Of a DNA stretch of 64,000 nt, positions 44,360-53,169 are shown piece by piece; the first letter of the stretch is position 1, and the number at the start of each line of letters is the position of its first letter. Source of the stretch: Modestobacter roseus. GTDB taxonomy: Bacteria > Actinomycetota > Actinomycetes > Mycobacteriales > Geodermatophilaceae. Location of the stretch: contig NZ_VLKF01000001.1 in the NCBI RefSeq assembly GCF_007994135.1, positions 2,108,001-2,172,000 of the forward strand, written 5' to 3'. The notes beneath the pieces were generated by a model, which saw only the letters and a list, made by a program, of their open reading frames with translations, made no database searches and had not been told where the DNA came from. Position numbers and translations under genes: made by a program.

Positions 44360-44959
44360 TCAGCCAGTCCAGTCGGGGTCGCGGCCGGTGAGCGCCAGCG
44401 CGCGGTCCAGCGGGTTCGCGTCTTCCGGCACCGGGACGGCGGGGCCGTACCAGCCGCCGTCCCGGCCCATGGGGGCGACCTGCTCGACGGCCGCGAGCGT
44501 GACCGGGGCCAGGGTGGCGGAGAGGAACAGCGGTGCGCCGACGGCCGTGGCCAGGTCCCAGCCGTGCACGACGAACTCGGTGAGCATCAGCGGGCCGACG
44601 ACGGCGGCAGGCACCGTGGCGCCGCCGAGCACCGTGTCGCCCTGCCAGGCGGCCGGGTCGGCCCAGGCGTCGGCGGCGGCGTCCAGCTCGGGGGCGATCG
44701 CGGCCGCCCACTGCTCGGGCAGCAGCCCGTCGAGGAACGGCGCGGGCCGCCCGGGCGTCGGTGGGTCCAGCGGCATCCGGGTGGCGGCCCGCTGGGAGAT
44801 CAGCGCCGCCCAGGCGAGGTGGTCCAGCAGCGCGCGGACGTCGAAGTCGGCGCAGGGGGTGCGGGCGGTCAGGTGCTCGGGGCGGACGGCGGCCAGCGCG
44901 CCGGCGGCCAGGTCGGCGGCCGAGCGGACAGCAGGAGGCCCGGAGACGGGGTCGGTCAC
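44360..44959 (-). CDS. TIGR03086-family (mycothiol-dependent/DinB-like) metal-binding protein
   Basis: 199 residues from GTG 44959. The opening LAAGALAAVRPEHLTARTPC and DFDVRALLDHLAW is the signature of the TIGR03086 family, part of the mycothiol maleylpyruvate isomerase/DinB four-helix fold. EFVVHGWDLATAVG supplies the second conserved His. Reaction unknown. It overlaps the upstream NYN/PIN-like gene by 4 nt. Confidence 0.8.
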   Translation of the reverse strand: MTDPVSGPPAVRSAADLAAGALAAVRPEHLTARTPCADFDVRALLDHLAWAALISQRAATRMPLDPPTPGRPAPFLDGLLPEQWAAAIAPELDAAADAWADPAAWQGDTVLGGATVPAAVVGPLMLTEFVVHGWDLATAVGAPLFLSATLAPVTLAAVEQVAPMGRDGGWYGPAVPVPEDANPLDRALALTGRDPDWTG

Positions 44960-45372
44960 GGGGCCTGATCCTGCCCGGTGACCGAGTCGGCCGCAGCGAG
45001 CAGCCAGCCGGGGCCGGTGACCCGGGCAGCGGCCGGGAGCCGGGCGCGCAGCCCCCGGTCGGCGGTCACCACCAGGACGTCGTCGTCGCCGTCGGCCAGC
45101 TCCCCGGCGGTGGCGGCGAGCGCGTCGTCGCCGCTGCCCGCGGCGCGGACCAGCCGGATCCCGGCCGGGGACTCGACGTCCCGGGCCTGTCCCTCGACGA
45201 CGGCGACCAGGGCGGTGACGACGACCGGCGCACCGTCGGGCCCGTCGAGGGTCGACGTGCGCAGGGCGGCGAACCGGTCCAGCAGCCGGGCCGTCGCGCC
45301 GGCCCGGTCGCGCCACCAGCCGTCGGGGCGGGAACCGAGCACGTTGGCGACGTCGACCAGCAGGACGGTCAC
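44956..45372 (-). CDS. NYN/PIN-like nuclease-fold protein
   Basis: 138 residues from GTG 45372. The first strand LLVDVANVLGSRPDGWWRDRAG, GSGDDALAA and VLVVTADRGLRARL supply Asp residues in the positions expected of the NYN/PIN metal-dependent RNase fold. Similar short actinobacterial proteins are sometimes labelled NTP pyrophosphohydrolase, which the motifs do not support. It lies in an apparent operon with the TIGR03086 gene and a 52-residue membrane peptide. Confidence 0.62.
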   Translation of the reverse strand: MTVLLVDVANVLGSRPDGWWRDRAGATARLLDRFAALRTSTLDGPDGAPVVVTALVAVVEGQARDVESPAGIRLVRAAGSGDDALAATAGELADGDDDVLVVTADRGLRARLPAAARVTGPGWLLAAADSVTGQDQAP

Positions 45373-45377
45373 GAGGG

Positions 45378-45536
45378 TCAGCGCCGGCGGGACGAGTTCA
45401 GCATGGCGGTGCCGGCGACCACGGCCAGCGCGACGACGGCGAGCCAGAACAGGCCCTTGAGCACCCAGCCGACGATGCTCAGCGCGACCCAGACGAGCAC
45501 CACCAGGGCCAGCAGGAGCAGCAGTGTCCGCAGCAC
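45378..45536 (-). CDS. 52-residue membrane peptide
   Basis: Read from GTG 45536 to TGA 45380-45378. The peptide begins MLRTLLLLLALVVLVWVAL and ends AMLNSSRRR, with two hydrophobic helices separated by GWVLKG. It is flanked by the siderophore reductase stop (33 nt upstream) and the NYN/PIN-like start (5 nt downstream), and fits the local gene spacing. No family recognised. Confidence 0.6.
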   Translation of the reverse strand: MLRTLLLLLALVVLVWVALSIVGWVLKGLFWLAVVALAVVAGTAMLNSSRRR

Positions 45537-45569
45537 ACCCCGACCGTAGGGCTCCTGGGGCGGCTCCGC

Positions 45570-46529
45570 TCAGCCGCCTTCGGCCGCGCCGATGCGCCAG
45601 TACCCCATGAACGCCACCGAGGTGCGCGGGACGCCGAGATCGCGCACCAGCCGGCGGCGCAGCTTCTTGACCATCCCGGCCTCCCCGGCCAGCCACGCGT
45701 AGCAGCCGTCGGCGCGGGCCTCGGGGACCTCCCAGAGCAGCCCGTGCTCCAGGTCGACGTCCTCGGGCTCCAGGCCGGGGGTGGGCTTGGCGACGCCGAG
45801 CTCGCACAGCGCAGCGTGCACGGCCGGGCCCAGCGCCTCACCACGGGCACGGGCGCCGCGGACCAGCCAGCGGACCTCGACCCCCGCGGGCACGCGCAGG
45901 GAGAGCACGTCACCGGCCACCGGGACCTCCAGCACCGCGATGGTGCGGCGCCCGGCGGGCAGCGCCTCCACGATCGCGCTGATGGCCGGGACCGCGGTCT
46001 CGTCGCCGGCCAGGAAGAGCGTGCCGTCGGCCGGCGGGGCCCACTCGACGCCCCAGGCGCGGCCGGTGCCCGGCCGGTCGGGGCCGAGGACGACCATCCG
46101 GTCGCCGGGCACGGCGTCGGCGGCCCACGTCGCAGCCGGGCCGGCGTGGCCGTCGTCGATCCCGTGCAGGACGACGTCGACGTCGAGCTCGCCGAGCTCG
46201 GGGCGGACGGCGCGGACCGTGTAGGTACGCAGGTACGGGCGCCGATCGTCGGGCAGCGCGCAGTACTCCTGGTACCAGCCGGGGCCGTCGGTGAGCAGCT
46301 CCTCGACGGGGGCGCCGTCCCGGGAGAGGACCAGCTTGATCCGCTGGTCCGCGCCGCCGGCGCCGAAGCCGGCCAGGTCCGGGCCGGCGAAGGTGAGCCG
46401 CAGGAAGGTGGGGCTGAGCCGGTGCACGCGGGCGACGCGCACGGAGAAGAAGCGGTAGCCGGGCGCCGTGGCCGGAGCCGAGACCGCCGACGCGGTGCGG
46501 GCGGGACGTTCGGTCGTCGCCGTGCTCAT
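45570..46529 (-). CDS. Siderophore-interacting FAD-dependent ferric reductase
   Basis: 319 residues from ATG 46529. The FAD-binding beta-barrel has the RxYTxR motif in LRTYTVRAV. The C-terminal NAD(P)-like domain (SIP) has TLFLAGDETAVPAISAIVEAL and ends WLAGEAGMVKKLRRRLVRD, as in ViuB/YqjH/SIP proteins. It reduces ferric siderophores in the cytoplasm to release iron. The iron box about 50 nt upstream supports IdeR/DtxR control. Confidence 0.92.
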   Translation of the reverse strand: MSTATTERPARTASAVSAPATAPGYRFFSVRVARVHRLSPTFLRLTFAGPDLAGFGAGGADQRIKLVLSRDGAPVEELLTDGPGWYQEYCALPDDRRPYLRTYTVRAVRPELGELDVDVVLHGIDDGHAGPAATWAADAVPGDRMVVLGPDRPGTGRAWGVEWAPPADGTLFLAGDETAVPAISAIVEALPAGRRTIAVLEVPVAGDVLSLRVPAGVEVRWLVRGARARGEALGPAVHAALCELGVAKPTPGLEPEDVDLEHGLLWEVPEARADGCYAWLAGEAGMVKKLRRRLVRDLGVPRTSVAFMGYWRIGAAEGG

Positions 46530-46576
46530 GGTGCTCCCCGGATCGGCAGACCGGCGCTGCCGCGACCGGACCCAGG

Positions 46577-46595
46577 TGAGGTTAGCCTAACCAGC
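46577..46595 (-). promoter_or_regulatory. IdeR/DtxR-type iron box
   Basis: The 13-bp core GGTTAGCCTAACC (46580-46592) is identical to the centre of the IdeR/DtxR consensus, and the 19-bp site matches at 15 positions by my count. It lies 48-66 nt before the start of the siderophore-interacting reductase, where iron-loaded IdeR would block transcription. Confidence 0.85.
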
Positions 46596-46677
46596 CCGCC
46601 CGAGGGAACCGCCTGCCGAAGATCGCAGCTCCGCACGTCCACGGCCCACCTTGCCACCTGTTCTGGGCCACTCGCGT

Positions 46678-49600
46678 TCAGTCCTCGCCGGTCGCGGTCT
46701 CCACCAGCCGGCACAGGCCGTTGACCAGCCGCAGCTGCTCCGGGGTGTGCACCGGTGAGGTGAGCAGGGCGGGGCTGCCCACCAGGTAGGCGACGGTCCT
46801 GGCGCGGGACAGCGCGACGTTGAGCCGGTGCCGGTCGAGGAGGAACTCCAGCCGGCGCGGCACGTGGGCACCGCTGGAGGCGGCGAGCGAGAAGATCGTC
46901 ACCGCGGCCTCCCGGCCCTGGAACTTGTCGACGGTGCCCACCTCGACCGTGCCCAGACCGGCGGCGGCCAACGCGCTGCGCACCTGGTTGACCTGCGCGT
47001 TGTACGGCGTGACGACGAGGACGTCGGCCTGACCCATCACCCGCTCGCGGCCCCCGGCACGCCACGGCCGGCCCATCAGGTCACCGACCAGCTCGGCGAC
47101 GACGGCAGCCTCCTCCACCGACGCCGCGCCGTTGCCCTCGTGCACCACGGGCACCCAGCCGAGCCCGGCCGGCGCCGCCCAGCGCGCCGGCGCGTCCAGC
47201 TCGTTCTCCGCGGTCACCCAGGCCGGCTGCAGCTGCCCGTCGTAGGCCAGGCCGCTGACCACCGAGCACAGCGCCGGCGCCATGCGCCACGACCGGTCGA
47301 GGAAGACCCCGCGGTCGGCGGGGAGCACCTCGTCGTCGCCGAGCACGTGCTCCAGCGCGGAGCGGTCGGCGCCGTCGGGGTGGATGCCACGGCCGGGCTG
47401 CCGCAGCTGTTGCGGGTCGCCGAGCAGCACCAGGTTCCGCGCGGCGCGACTGACCGCCAGGGTGTTGGCCAGCGACAACTGCCCGGCCTCGTCGACCACC
47501 AGCACGTCGAGCCGCCCGGCGAGCTCCTCGCGGGCGAACAGCCACGAGGTGCCGGCGACCAGGTCGACGTCCCCGGCATCGAGGGCGTCGACGACCTGGC
47601 CGTTGCTGCCGACGCACTGCACGTCGCGGTCGCTGCACCGCTGCAGTTCGTCGGCCTTCTGCAGCGCCCGGACCGGCACCCCGGCCTCCCGGGCGGCGGC
47701 CATCACCGCGTCGAGCAGGTTGCCGATCACCTTGTGGCTGGAGGCGGTCAGCCCGACCCGACGGCCGGCGCGGACGAGGTCGACGACCGCCTGCGCGCCG
47801 GTGTGCGTCTTCCCGGCGCCGGGCGGCCCCTGCACGGCCAGCACCCCGCCGTCCAGGGCCGCGGCCAGCCGGCGCACCGCCACCCCCGGCTCCTCCCCCG
47901 GCTCGCGCAGCCGGGATCCGGGAGCCAGCCGCGGCGGGCGCCGCAGCAGCAGGTCGCGGGCGGCCCGCCGGGGGCCGTCGGCGTCGATGCCCGTGACGGC
48001 CACCTGCTCGCCCAGCTCGGCGAGCGCTGCCCGGAACAGCGCGTCGCTCGGCGGCGCGGTCGGCAGCAACCCGGTGGGGTGCTCGGCGGCCATCGCCGTT
48101 CCCCGGGCGAGCACGACCCAGCCGGCGGTCGGGTCGACGTCGACCACCGAGCTGGTGACCCGTGACCCGTCCGCGGCCGGCAGCAGGTGCTCGAACCGGG
48201 AGCCCGCCGACACCTTGGTCTCCTGCGGCGGGAACGAGTAGCGCCAGTGCTGCGAGCGCCGCTGCGCGCCGAGGAACTCGGGGTCGGTCAGCGGGCCGAG
48301 GGCGGCGGTCTCCCGCTCCAGGTCGTCGGCGGGGAGGTCGCGCAGCCGGAAGTACTCCCACCAGGCCGACCGTGCCTCGCGGGCGTGCCAGCCCAACTGC
48401 TGGGCGAGCAGCCAGGTCCCCTCCTGCTCGGGAGTGCGCCCGGCCGGCGGCAGCCCGGTGGTCAGCCGGTCCTCGAGCTCCTCGCGCATCGCCTGCGCGG
48501 CCACGAGCTCCGCGGACGCGTCCGGGTCGCCGTCGGCCGGCCGGCGCAGCTCCGCCCCGGACCGGAGCAGCTCGGTGCTGCGCTCCTCCAGCCAGTCGCG
48601 CAGCTGCTGGGTGGAGACGCAGTCGTCGCGGTTGTAGGCCTCGATCTGGTCGAGCATCCCCTGGTCGCGGGTGGCCAGCCAGCGTTCGAAGGCGACGATG
48701 CTGTCGCCGGCGTCGGAGACCTCGTCACCGTGCGCGCGGGTGTGACCGCGGTAGTAGTCCTCGACCTGCTTGATCGAGTACGACTCCTTGCTCAGCCGCA
48801 GCCCCTGCCGGACCACGGCGTACAGGTCGACCAGGACGTCGGCCCGCAGCAGCCGGTCGACGTCGGCCTCACGGGTGCCCAGCCGGGCGGAGAGGGTCTT
48901 GAGCCGGGTCGGCTCGTAGGGCGCGTAGTGGTAGACGTGCATGGTCGGGTCGGCCGCGTGCGCGGCGGTGAGCTGGTCGACCAGCGCCTCGAAGGCGCGC
49001 TGCTCGGCGGTGGCGTGGTCGTCGCCGTCGGGATCGCAGCCCCAGTGGGCGGTGAAGCCACCGGCGGTGTCGAGGACGCCCCACAGGTACTCCAGCCCGG
49101 CGTCGCCGGCGAACGGGTCGCCCTCGATGTCGAAGAACAGGTCGCCACGGCTCGGCGGGGGCAGCAGCTCGAACCCGCGGCCAGGCTCCCGCGGGAGGAA
49201 CTCGTAGGACGGCTGCCCGGTGGTGCGCTCGGCCACCTGCAACCGGGCCTGCTGGGTGAGCCGCTCCCGGGAGGTGCGGCCGATCGCATCGGGCAGGGCA
49301 TCGGGGCCGCGCCCGGCGAGCGCGCGCACCGTGGGGATGCCCGCCTCGGTGAGGGCGAGGGCGTGGTCCCGGCGCATGAACGCCACCAGCGACAGGGAGT
49401 CCTCCTCGCGCCAGCGGTCGGTGCACGTCTCCCGCCACGGGCAGACGCCGCAGTGCGCGTTCGGATAGGGCGGCGCGAGCGCGCCGTCGTCCAGCCGGTC
49501 GAGGAACCGCTGCCGGGTGCTCCGGGTGTAGGCCTCCGCGTCGGCGTAGCGGAAGACCAGTTCCTGCTGGTCGCCGGTGACGACGGTGAGCAGCTCCGGC

Positions 49601-50103
49601 GGCGTGCCCTGCAGCGCCGCCAGCAGGTCGCCGTAGAGCGCCATCTGCAGGAGGGCGGGGACCTTGATCCGACGGGCCAGCTTGGTGTCGGCGACGTCGT
49701 AGGCCCACGGCCCCAGGTCACTGACCCGGTCGGTGCGCTTGAGCAGGAAGTCGGCATGCCCCCGCCAGGTGCCGTCGGTGAAGGTGGCCTGGTAGACCAC
49801 GTCGGCGCCGGCGCGCATCGCGGCCAGGGTGTCGGCCTGGGCCCGGCGCAGGGCGGCGGGGTCCTTGCCCGTGGGGGCGGCGATCTCCACGACCGACAGC
49901 CCCCGGTCACGCAGCCGCTGCAGGTGCCGGGCCTCGTGCTCGATGCCGTGCGCGGCGACCAGCTCGGTCATCGGGTCGACGGCGGGCGGCCGGGTGCGCT
50001 CCCCGCGAGCCACCTCCAGGGAGAGCCGGGTCAGGTGTTCGCACTCCAGGAAGCCGGTCAGGTCGCTCGCGCTGACCACCAGCCCGCCGTCGATCTCGTA
50101 CAC
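46678..50103 (-). CDS. TM0106-family RecB-like nuclease fused to SF1 (Dna2/NAM7-type) helicase
   Basis: 1141 residues from GTG 50103. The N-terminal part is a PD-(D/E)xK nuclease with an iron-sulphur cysteine set: Cys in FLECEHLTRL, then CGVCPWRETC, as in Dna2/AddB/Cas4. A middle RNase-H-like exonuclease segment follows (LFFDIEGDPFAG, then YAPYEPTRLKTL, and NRDDCVSTQQL). The C-terminal half is an SF1 helicase: Walker A QGPPGAGKTHTGAQ, Walker B LVVDEAGQLS, LLGDPQQLRQP and motif VI RLNVALSRART. It should act on broken or branched DNA or DNA/RNA hybrids. Family function is untested; no defence genes flank it. Confidence 0.9.
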   Translation of the reverse strand: MYEIDGGLVVSASDLTGFLECEHLTRLSLEVARGERTRPPAVDPMTELVAAHGIEHEARHLQRLRDRGLSVVEIAAPTGKDPAALRRAQADTLAAMRAGADVVYQATFTDGTWRGHADFLLKRTDRVSDLGPWAYDVADTKLARRIKVPALLQMALYGDLLAALQGTPPELLTVVTGDQQELVFRYADAEAYTRSTRQRFLDRLDDGALAPPYPNAHCGVCPWRETCTDRWREEDSLSLVAFMRRDHALALTEAGIPTVRALAGRGPDALPDAIGRTSRERLTQQARLQVAERTTGQPSYEFLPREPGRGFELLPPPSRGDLFFDIEGDPFAGDAGLEYLWGVLDTAGGFTAHWGCDPDGDDHATAEQRAFEALVDQLTAAHAADPTMHVYHYAPYEPTRLKTLSARLGTREADVDRLLRADVLVDLYAVVRQGLRLSKESYSIKQVEDYYRGHTRAHGDEVSDAGDSIVAFERWLATRDQGMLDQIEAYNRDDCVSTQQLRDWLEERSTELLRSGAELRRPADGDPDASAELVAAQAMREELEDRLTTGLPPAGRTPEQEGTWLLAQQLGWHAREARSAWWEYFRLRDLPADDLERETAALGPLTDPEFLGAQRRSQHWRYSFPPQETKVSAGSRFEHLLPAADGSRVTSSVVDVDPTAGWVVLARGTAMAAEHPTGLLPTAPPSDALFRAALAELGEQVAVTGIDADGPRRAARDLLLRRPPRLAPGSRLREPGEEPGVAVRRLAAALDGGVLAVQGPPGAGKTHTGAQAVVDLVRAGRRVGLTASSHKVIGNLLDAVMAAAREAGVPVRALQKADELQRCSDRDVQCVGSNGQVVDALDAGDVDLVAGTSWLFAREELAGRLDVLVVDEAGQLSLANTLAVSRAARNLVLLGDPQQLRQPGRGIHPDGADRSALEHVLGDDEVLPADRGVFLDRSWRMAPALCSVVSGLAYDGQLQPAWVTAENELDAPARWAAPAGLGWVPVVHEGNGAASVEEAAVVAELVGDLMGRPWRAGGRERVMGQADVLVVTPYNAQVNQVRSALAAAGLGTVEVGTVDKFQGREAAVTIFSLAASSGAHVPRRLEFLLDRHRLNVALSRARTVAYLVGSPALLTSPVHTPEQLRLVNGLCRLVETATGED

Positions 50104-50218
50104 CGCGCCCCCGTTCCCTCCCCCTGGCGGAGGAGCTGCGGACGACGCTAGGGGCAGGGTCCGACGGTTCCCGGCGGGGGCACCTCGCCGATCGACGGAA
50201 CGATCATGGACCGGTACC

Positions 50219-50233
50219 TATAGTCATGAGTCG
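50219..50233 (+). promoter_or_regulatory. Possible -10 box giving a leaderless lacI-type transcript
   Basis: TATAGT at 50219-50224 is a good -10 match in otherwise GC-rich DNA. Transcription would begin at about 50231-50233, exactly at the GTG start of the LacI-family gene, and there is no Shine-Dalgarno sequence. This suggests a leaderless mRNA. The -35 box is unclear. Confidence 0.45.
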
Positions 50234-51246
50234 TGTCTGCCACGCTGTCCTCCGTCGCGGCCTACGCCGGGGTCAGCACCAGCACCGCGAGCCGGGCGCT
50301 CTCCGGCCACCCCGCGGTGCTGCCCTCCACCCGGGCCCGGGTGGAGGCCGCCGCAGCGGCGCTGCAGTACCAGCCGAACCGGATGGCCAGCGCGCTGCGC
50401 ACCCGCCGGTCGGGGCTGATCGGCCTGGTGGTCAACAACCTGCGGAACGCGACCTTCCACACCATCGCCGAGACGCTGCAGAACTGGGGCGCCGGCCAGG
50501 GCTACCAGGTGCTGGTCTGCACCACCGGCGGCGACCCCGCGCGCGAGGCGGCGTTCCTGCACACGGCGCGCACCCACCACTTCGACGGCCTCGTCGTCGC
50601 CGGGTCCGGCGCCAACACCGACCTGGTCAACACCCTGGTCACCGACGGGCGGGCCGTGGTGACGATGAACCGCGAGGTGCCCGGCTCGCTGGCCCCGTCG
50701 GTCATGTCCGACTACCGCACCTCGGCCCGGCTGGCCACCGAGCACCTGCTCGCCCTCGGGCACGAGCGGATCGGGGTGGTGGAGGGCCGGGCCGACGTCA
50801 CCTCCGGCAGGCTCAGCGACGCCGGCTTCCGCGACGCCATGAGGGCCGCCGGCGTCCCGGTCTCCCCGCAGCTGGTCGCGTGCGGCCCCTTCGTCGTCGA
50901 CTTCGGCCAGCAGGCGGCGGCGGCCCTGCTCAGGCTCCCCGAACCACCCACGGCGCTGCTGGTGACCAACCACGAGGCGTCGCTGGGCGTGCTCCAGGTC
51001 ATCGCCGCCACCAAGGTCCCGGTGCCCGAACGGCTGTCGGTGGTCTGCACCGAGGACGAGCCGGCCTGGGCGTGGTGGACCCCGCAGATCACGACCGTCG
51101 ACAACCGCGCCGACCTGCTCGCCGAGCGCGCGGCGGCCGTCCTGCTCGCCCAGCTGGTGGGCGCCGAGAGCGCGTACCCGGTGAGCCGGGAGGAACTGGT
51201 CGAGCCGGCGCTGGTCGAGCGGGCCTCGACGGCGCCGCCGGCCTGA
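50233..51246 (+). CDS. LacI-family transcriptional regulator
   Basis: 337 residues from GTG 50233. The N-terminal helix-turn-helix is LSSVAAYAGVSTSTASRALSG with hinge helix NRMASALR. The periplasmic-binding-protein-like domain (about 60-330) has GLIGLVVNNLRN, HFDGLVVAGSG and HLLALGHERIGVVEG. It should respond to a sugar or related ligand. No sugar-utilisation operon adjoins it, so the target is probably elsewhere. It is convergent with the thiolase gene, 11 nt apart. Confidence 0.9.
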   Translation: MSATLSSVAAYAGVSTSTASRALSGHPAVLPSTRARVEAAAAALQYQPNRMASALRTRRSGLIGLVVNNLRNATFHTIAETLQNWGAGQGYQVLVCTTGGDPAREAAFLHTARTHHFDGLVVAGSGANTDLVNTLVTDGRAVVTMNREVPGSLAPSVMSDYRTSARLATEHLLALGHERIGVVEGRADVTSGRLSDAGFRDAMRAAGVPVSPQLVACGPFVVDFGQQAAAALLRLPEPPTALLVTNHEASLGVLQVIAATKVPVPERLSVVCTEDEPAWAWWTPQITTVDNRADLLAERAAAVLLAQLVGAESAYPVSREELVEPALVERASTAPPA

Positions 51247-51257
51247 CCGGGCCGCCC

Positions 51258-52475
51258 TCAGACCACCCGCTCGAAGACGGCGGCCAGCCCCTGCCCGCCG
51301 CCGATGCACATCGTCTCGAGGCCGTAGCGGGCCTCGCGCCGGCGCATCTCGTGGGCCAGCGTGGCCAGGATCCGGGCACCGGTGGCCCCGACCGGGTGAC
51401 CGAGGGAGATGCCCGAACCGTTGACGTTGACCCGCTCGCGGTCGTCGGCGCCCAGGCCCCACGCCCCCAAGCACGCGAGCACCTGGCTGGCGAACGCCTC
51501 GTTGAGCTCGATGAGGTCCATGTCGGCGAGCGTCAACCCGGTCCGCTGCAGCACCGCGGCCGTGGCCGGGACCGGGCCGATGCCCATGGTCTCCGGCGGG
51601 ACCCCGGCCACCGACCACCCGACCAGGCGGACGAAGGGCTCCCAGCCGCGCCGGTCGGCCTCGGCCCGGGTGGTGACGACGCAGGCCGCTGCACCGTCGT
51701 TCTGCCCGGAGGCGTTGCCGGCGGTGACGGTGGCCTCGGGATCGACCCGGCCCATCACCGGCCGGAGCTTCGCCAGGTCCTCCATGGTGGTGTCCGGCCG
51801 CGGGTGCTCGTCGTCGAGGACGACGCGGGCGGGGGTCTTCCGGGTGCCGGGCACCTCGACGCCGATGATCTCGTCCTTGAACCGGCCCTCGCGGATCGCG
51901 GCGCCGGCCGCCTGCTGCGAGCGCAGCGCCCAGGCGTCCTGCTCGAGCCGGTCGATCCCGTGCTCGCGACGCACGTTCTCCGCGGTCTCCAGCATGCCGC
52001 CGGGCACCGGGTGGTCGACTCCGCCGGCGGTCTCGCGGGCACGGGCGAGGCGGTCGTGCAGCATGACGCCGTCACCCTTGGCGCCGGTGCGCAGCCCCAG
52101 GGCGTAGTGCTCGACGTTGCTCATCGACTCCACGCCGCCGGCGATCACCACCGTGCCGGCGCCGGAGGCCACCTGCATGGCCGCGTAGACGACGGCCTGC
52201 AGCCCGGAGCCGCAGCGCCGGTCGACCTGCAGCCCCGGCACCTGCACGCCCAGGCCGGCGTCGAGGGCGGCGATGCGGCCGATGGCCGGGTTCTCGCCGC
52301 TGGGGTTGCAGTGGCCGAGCACGACGTCGTCGACCTCGCCCTCCGCCAGGCCGGTCCGCTCGGCGAGGGCGCGCAGCGTGGTGGCGGCGAGCTGGTTGGC
52401 GCTCAGGCCGGCGAAGACACCGCCCATGCGACCGACGGGCGTGCGCACCGGGGAACAGATGACGACGTCGTCCAT
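51258..52475 (-). CDS. Acetyl-CoA C-acyltransferase (thiolase)
   Basis: 405 residues from ATG 52475. The acyl-accepting Cys88 is in DRRCGSGLQAV, then NEAFASQVL, the His motif SGISLGHPVGATGARI and second Cys in CIGGGQGLAAVFE. All catalytic residues are present. It could work in beta-oxidation or in acetoacetyl-CoA formation; no partner gene (HBDH, CoA ligase) adjoins it, so direction is not inferable. Confidence 0.93.
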   Translation of the reverse strand: MDDVVICSPVRTPVGRMGGVFAGLSANQLAATTLRALAERTGLAEGEVDDVVLGHCNPSGENPAIGRIAALDAGLGVQVPGLQVDRRCGSGLQAVVYAAMQVASGAGTVVIAGGVESMSNVEHYALGLRTGAKGDGVMLHDRLARARETAGGVDHPVPGGMLETAENVRREHGIDRLEQDAWALRSQQAAGAAIREGRFKDEIIGVEVPGTRKTPARVVLDDEHPRPDTTMEDLAKLRPVMGRVDPEATVTAGNASGQNDGAAACVVTTRAEADRRGWEPFVRLVGWSVAGVPPETMGIGPVPATAAVLQRTGLTLADMDLIELNEAFASQVLACLGAWGLGADDRERVNVNGSGISLGHPVGATGARILATLAHEMRRREARYGLETMCIGGGQGLAAVFERVV

Positions 52476-52542
52476 GGACCCACTGTGCCAGCCCTCCCCC
52501 GGTCCGGCGCTGCGCAGAGCTCCGCTGGACGGAAGCCGAACG

Positions 52543-52582
52543 CGCCGACGCCCCGCCCGGCGGACCGGGCGGGGCGTCGGCG
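52543..52582 (-). terminator. 18-bp perfect hairpin after the LppU-like gene
   Basis: CGCCGACGCCCCGCCCGG (52543-52560) pairs perfectly with its complement at 52565-52582 around CGGA. It lies 10 nt beyond the stop of the minus-strand LppU-like gene and upstream of the thiolase gene, so it should end the former's transcript. Confidence 0.8.
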
Positions 52583-52592
52583 GGGCGGAACG

Positions 52593-53066
52593 TCAGAGGG
52601 AGGTGGTGCAGTACACGTGCCCGCTGTCGCCCAATCCGTACCAGAGCGCGGAGTCAGCCTCCTGGAACCGGCCGCACAGCTCCTCGCCGCTGGCGGCGTC
52701 GAAGGCGTCCTCGGTCATGTCCTCCGCGGTGCCGACGACCCGGAACTCGGCGTCGGACGAGGAGCAGTCGACGACGTCGAACTCGGTCGGGCCGGTCTGC
52801 TGCATGCAGTCGCCCACCTCCGGGTCACCCGCGCCGAGCAGGAAGCTCGCGGCGCCGAGGACGACCACGAGCGCGACGAGGCCGCCGATGATCGCCTTCA
52901 CCTTGCCGCCGGACGTCTTCTGCGTGGGGGCGGTGGCGCCCGCCGCCGGATCCCCGGCGGCCCATGCCTGCTGATGCGGCTGGCCGGCGGGCGGCTGCTG
53001 TCCCCAGCTCTGCGGGCTGGGGTGCTGCTCGGACGGCTGGTGGCCGCCCGGGCCGGGGGTGCTCAC
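52593..53066 (-). CDS. LppU/SCO3897-like membrane-anchored protein
   Basis: 157 residues from GTG 53066. A Pro/Gln-rich cytoplasmic tail (about 1-50) precedes one membrane helix (VKAIIGGLVALVVVLGAASFLLG). A small extracytoplasmic domain follows with VGDCMQQTGPTEFDVVDCSS and CGRFQEAD, including paired cysteines. The GDC...VxC pattern is typical of LppU/SCO3897 proteins. Role unknown. A strong terminator follows. Confidence 0.75.
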   Translation of the reverse strand: MSTPGPGGHQPSEQHPSPQSWGQQPPAGQPHQQAWAAGDPAAGATAPTQKTSGGKVKAIIGGLVALVVVLGAASFLLGAGDPEVGDCMQQTGPTEFDVVDCSSSDAEFRVVGTAEDMTEDAFDAASGEELCGRFQEADSALWYGLGDSGHVYCTTSL

Positions 53067-53169
53067 ATCGATCTCCTCGGTCTACCGCGGGGTGGTCGCG
53101 GGTGATCGTGGCGCATCGACGCGGTTCTGCCCGGTTCCGCCACCCGGACGAGTGGCGGAACCGAGGAGG

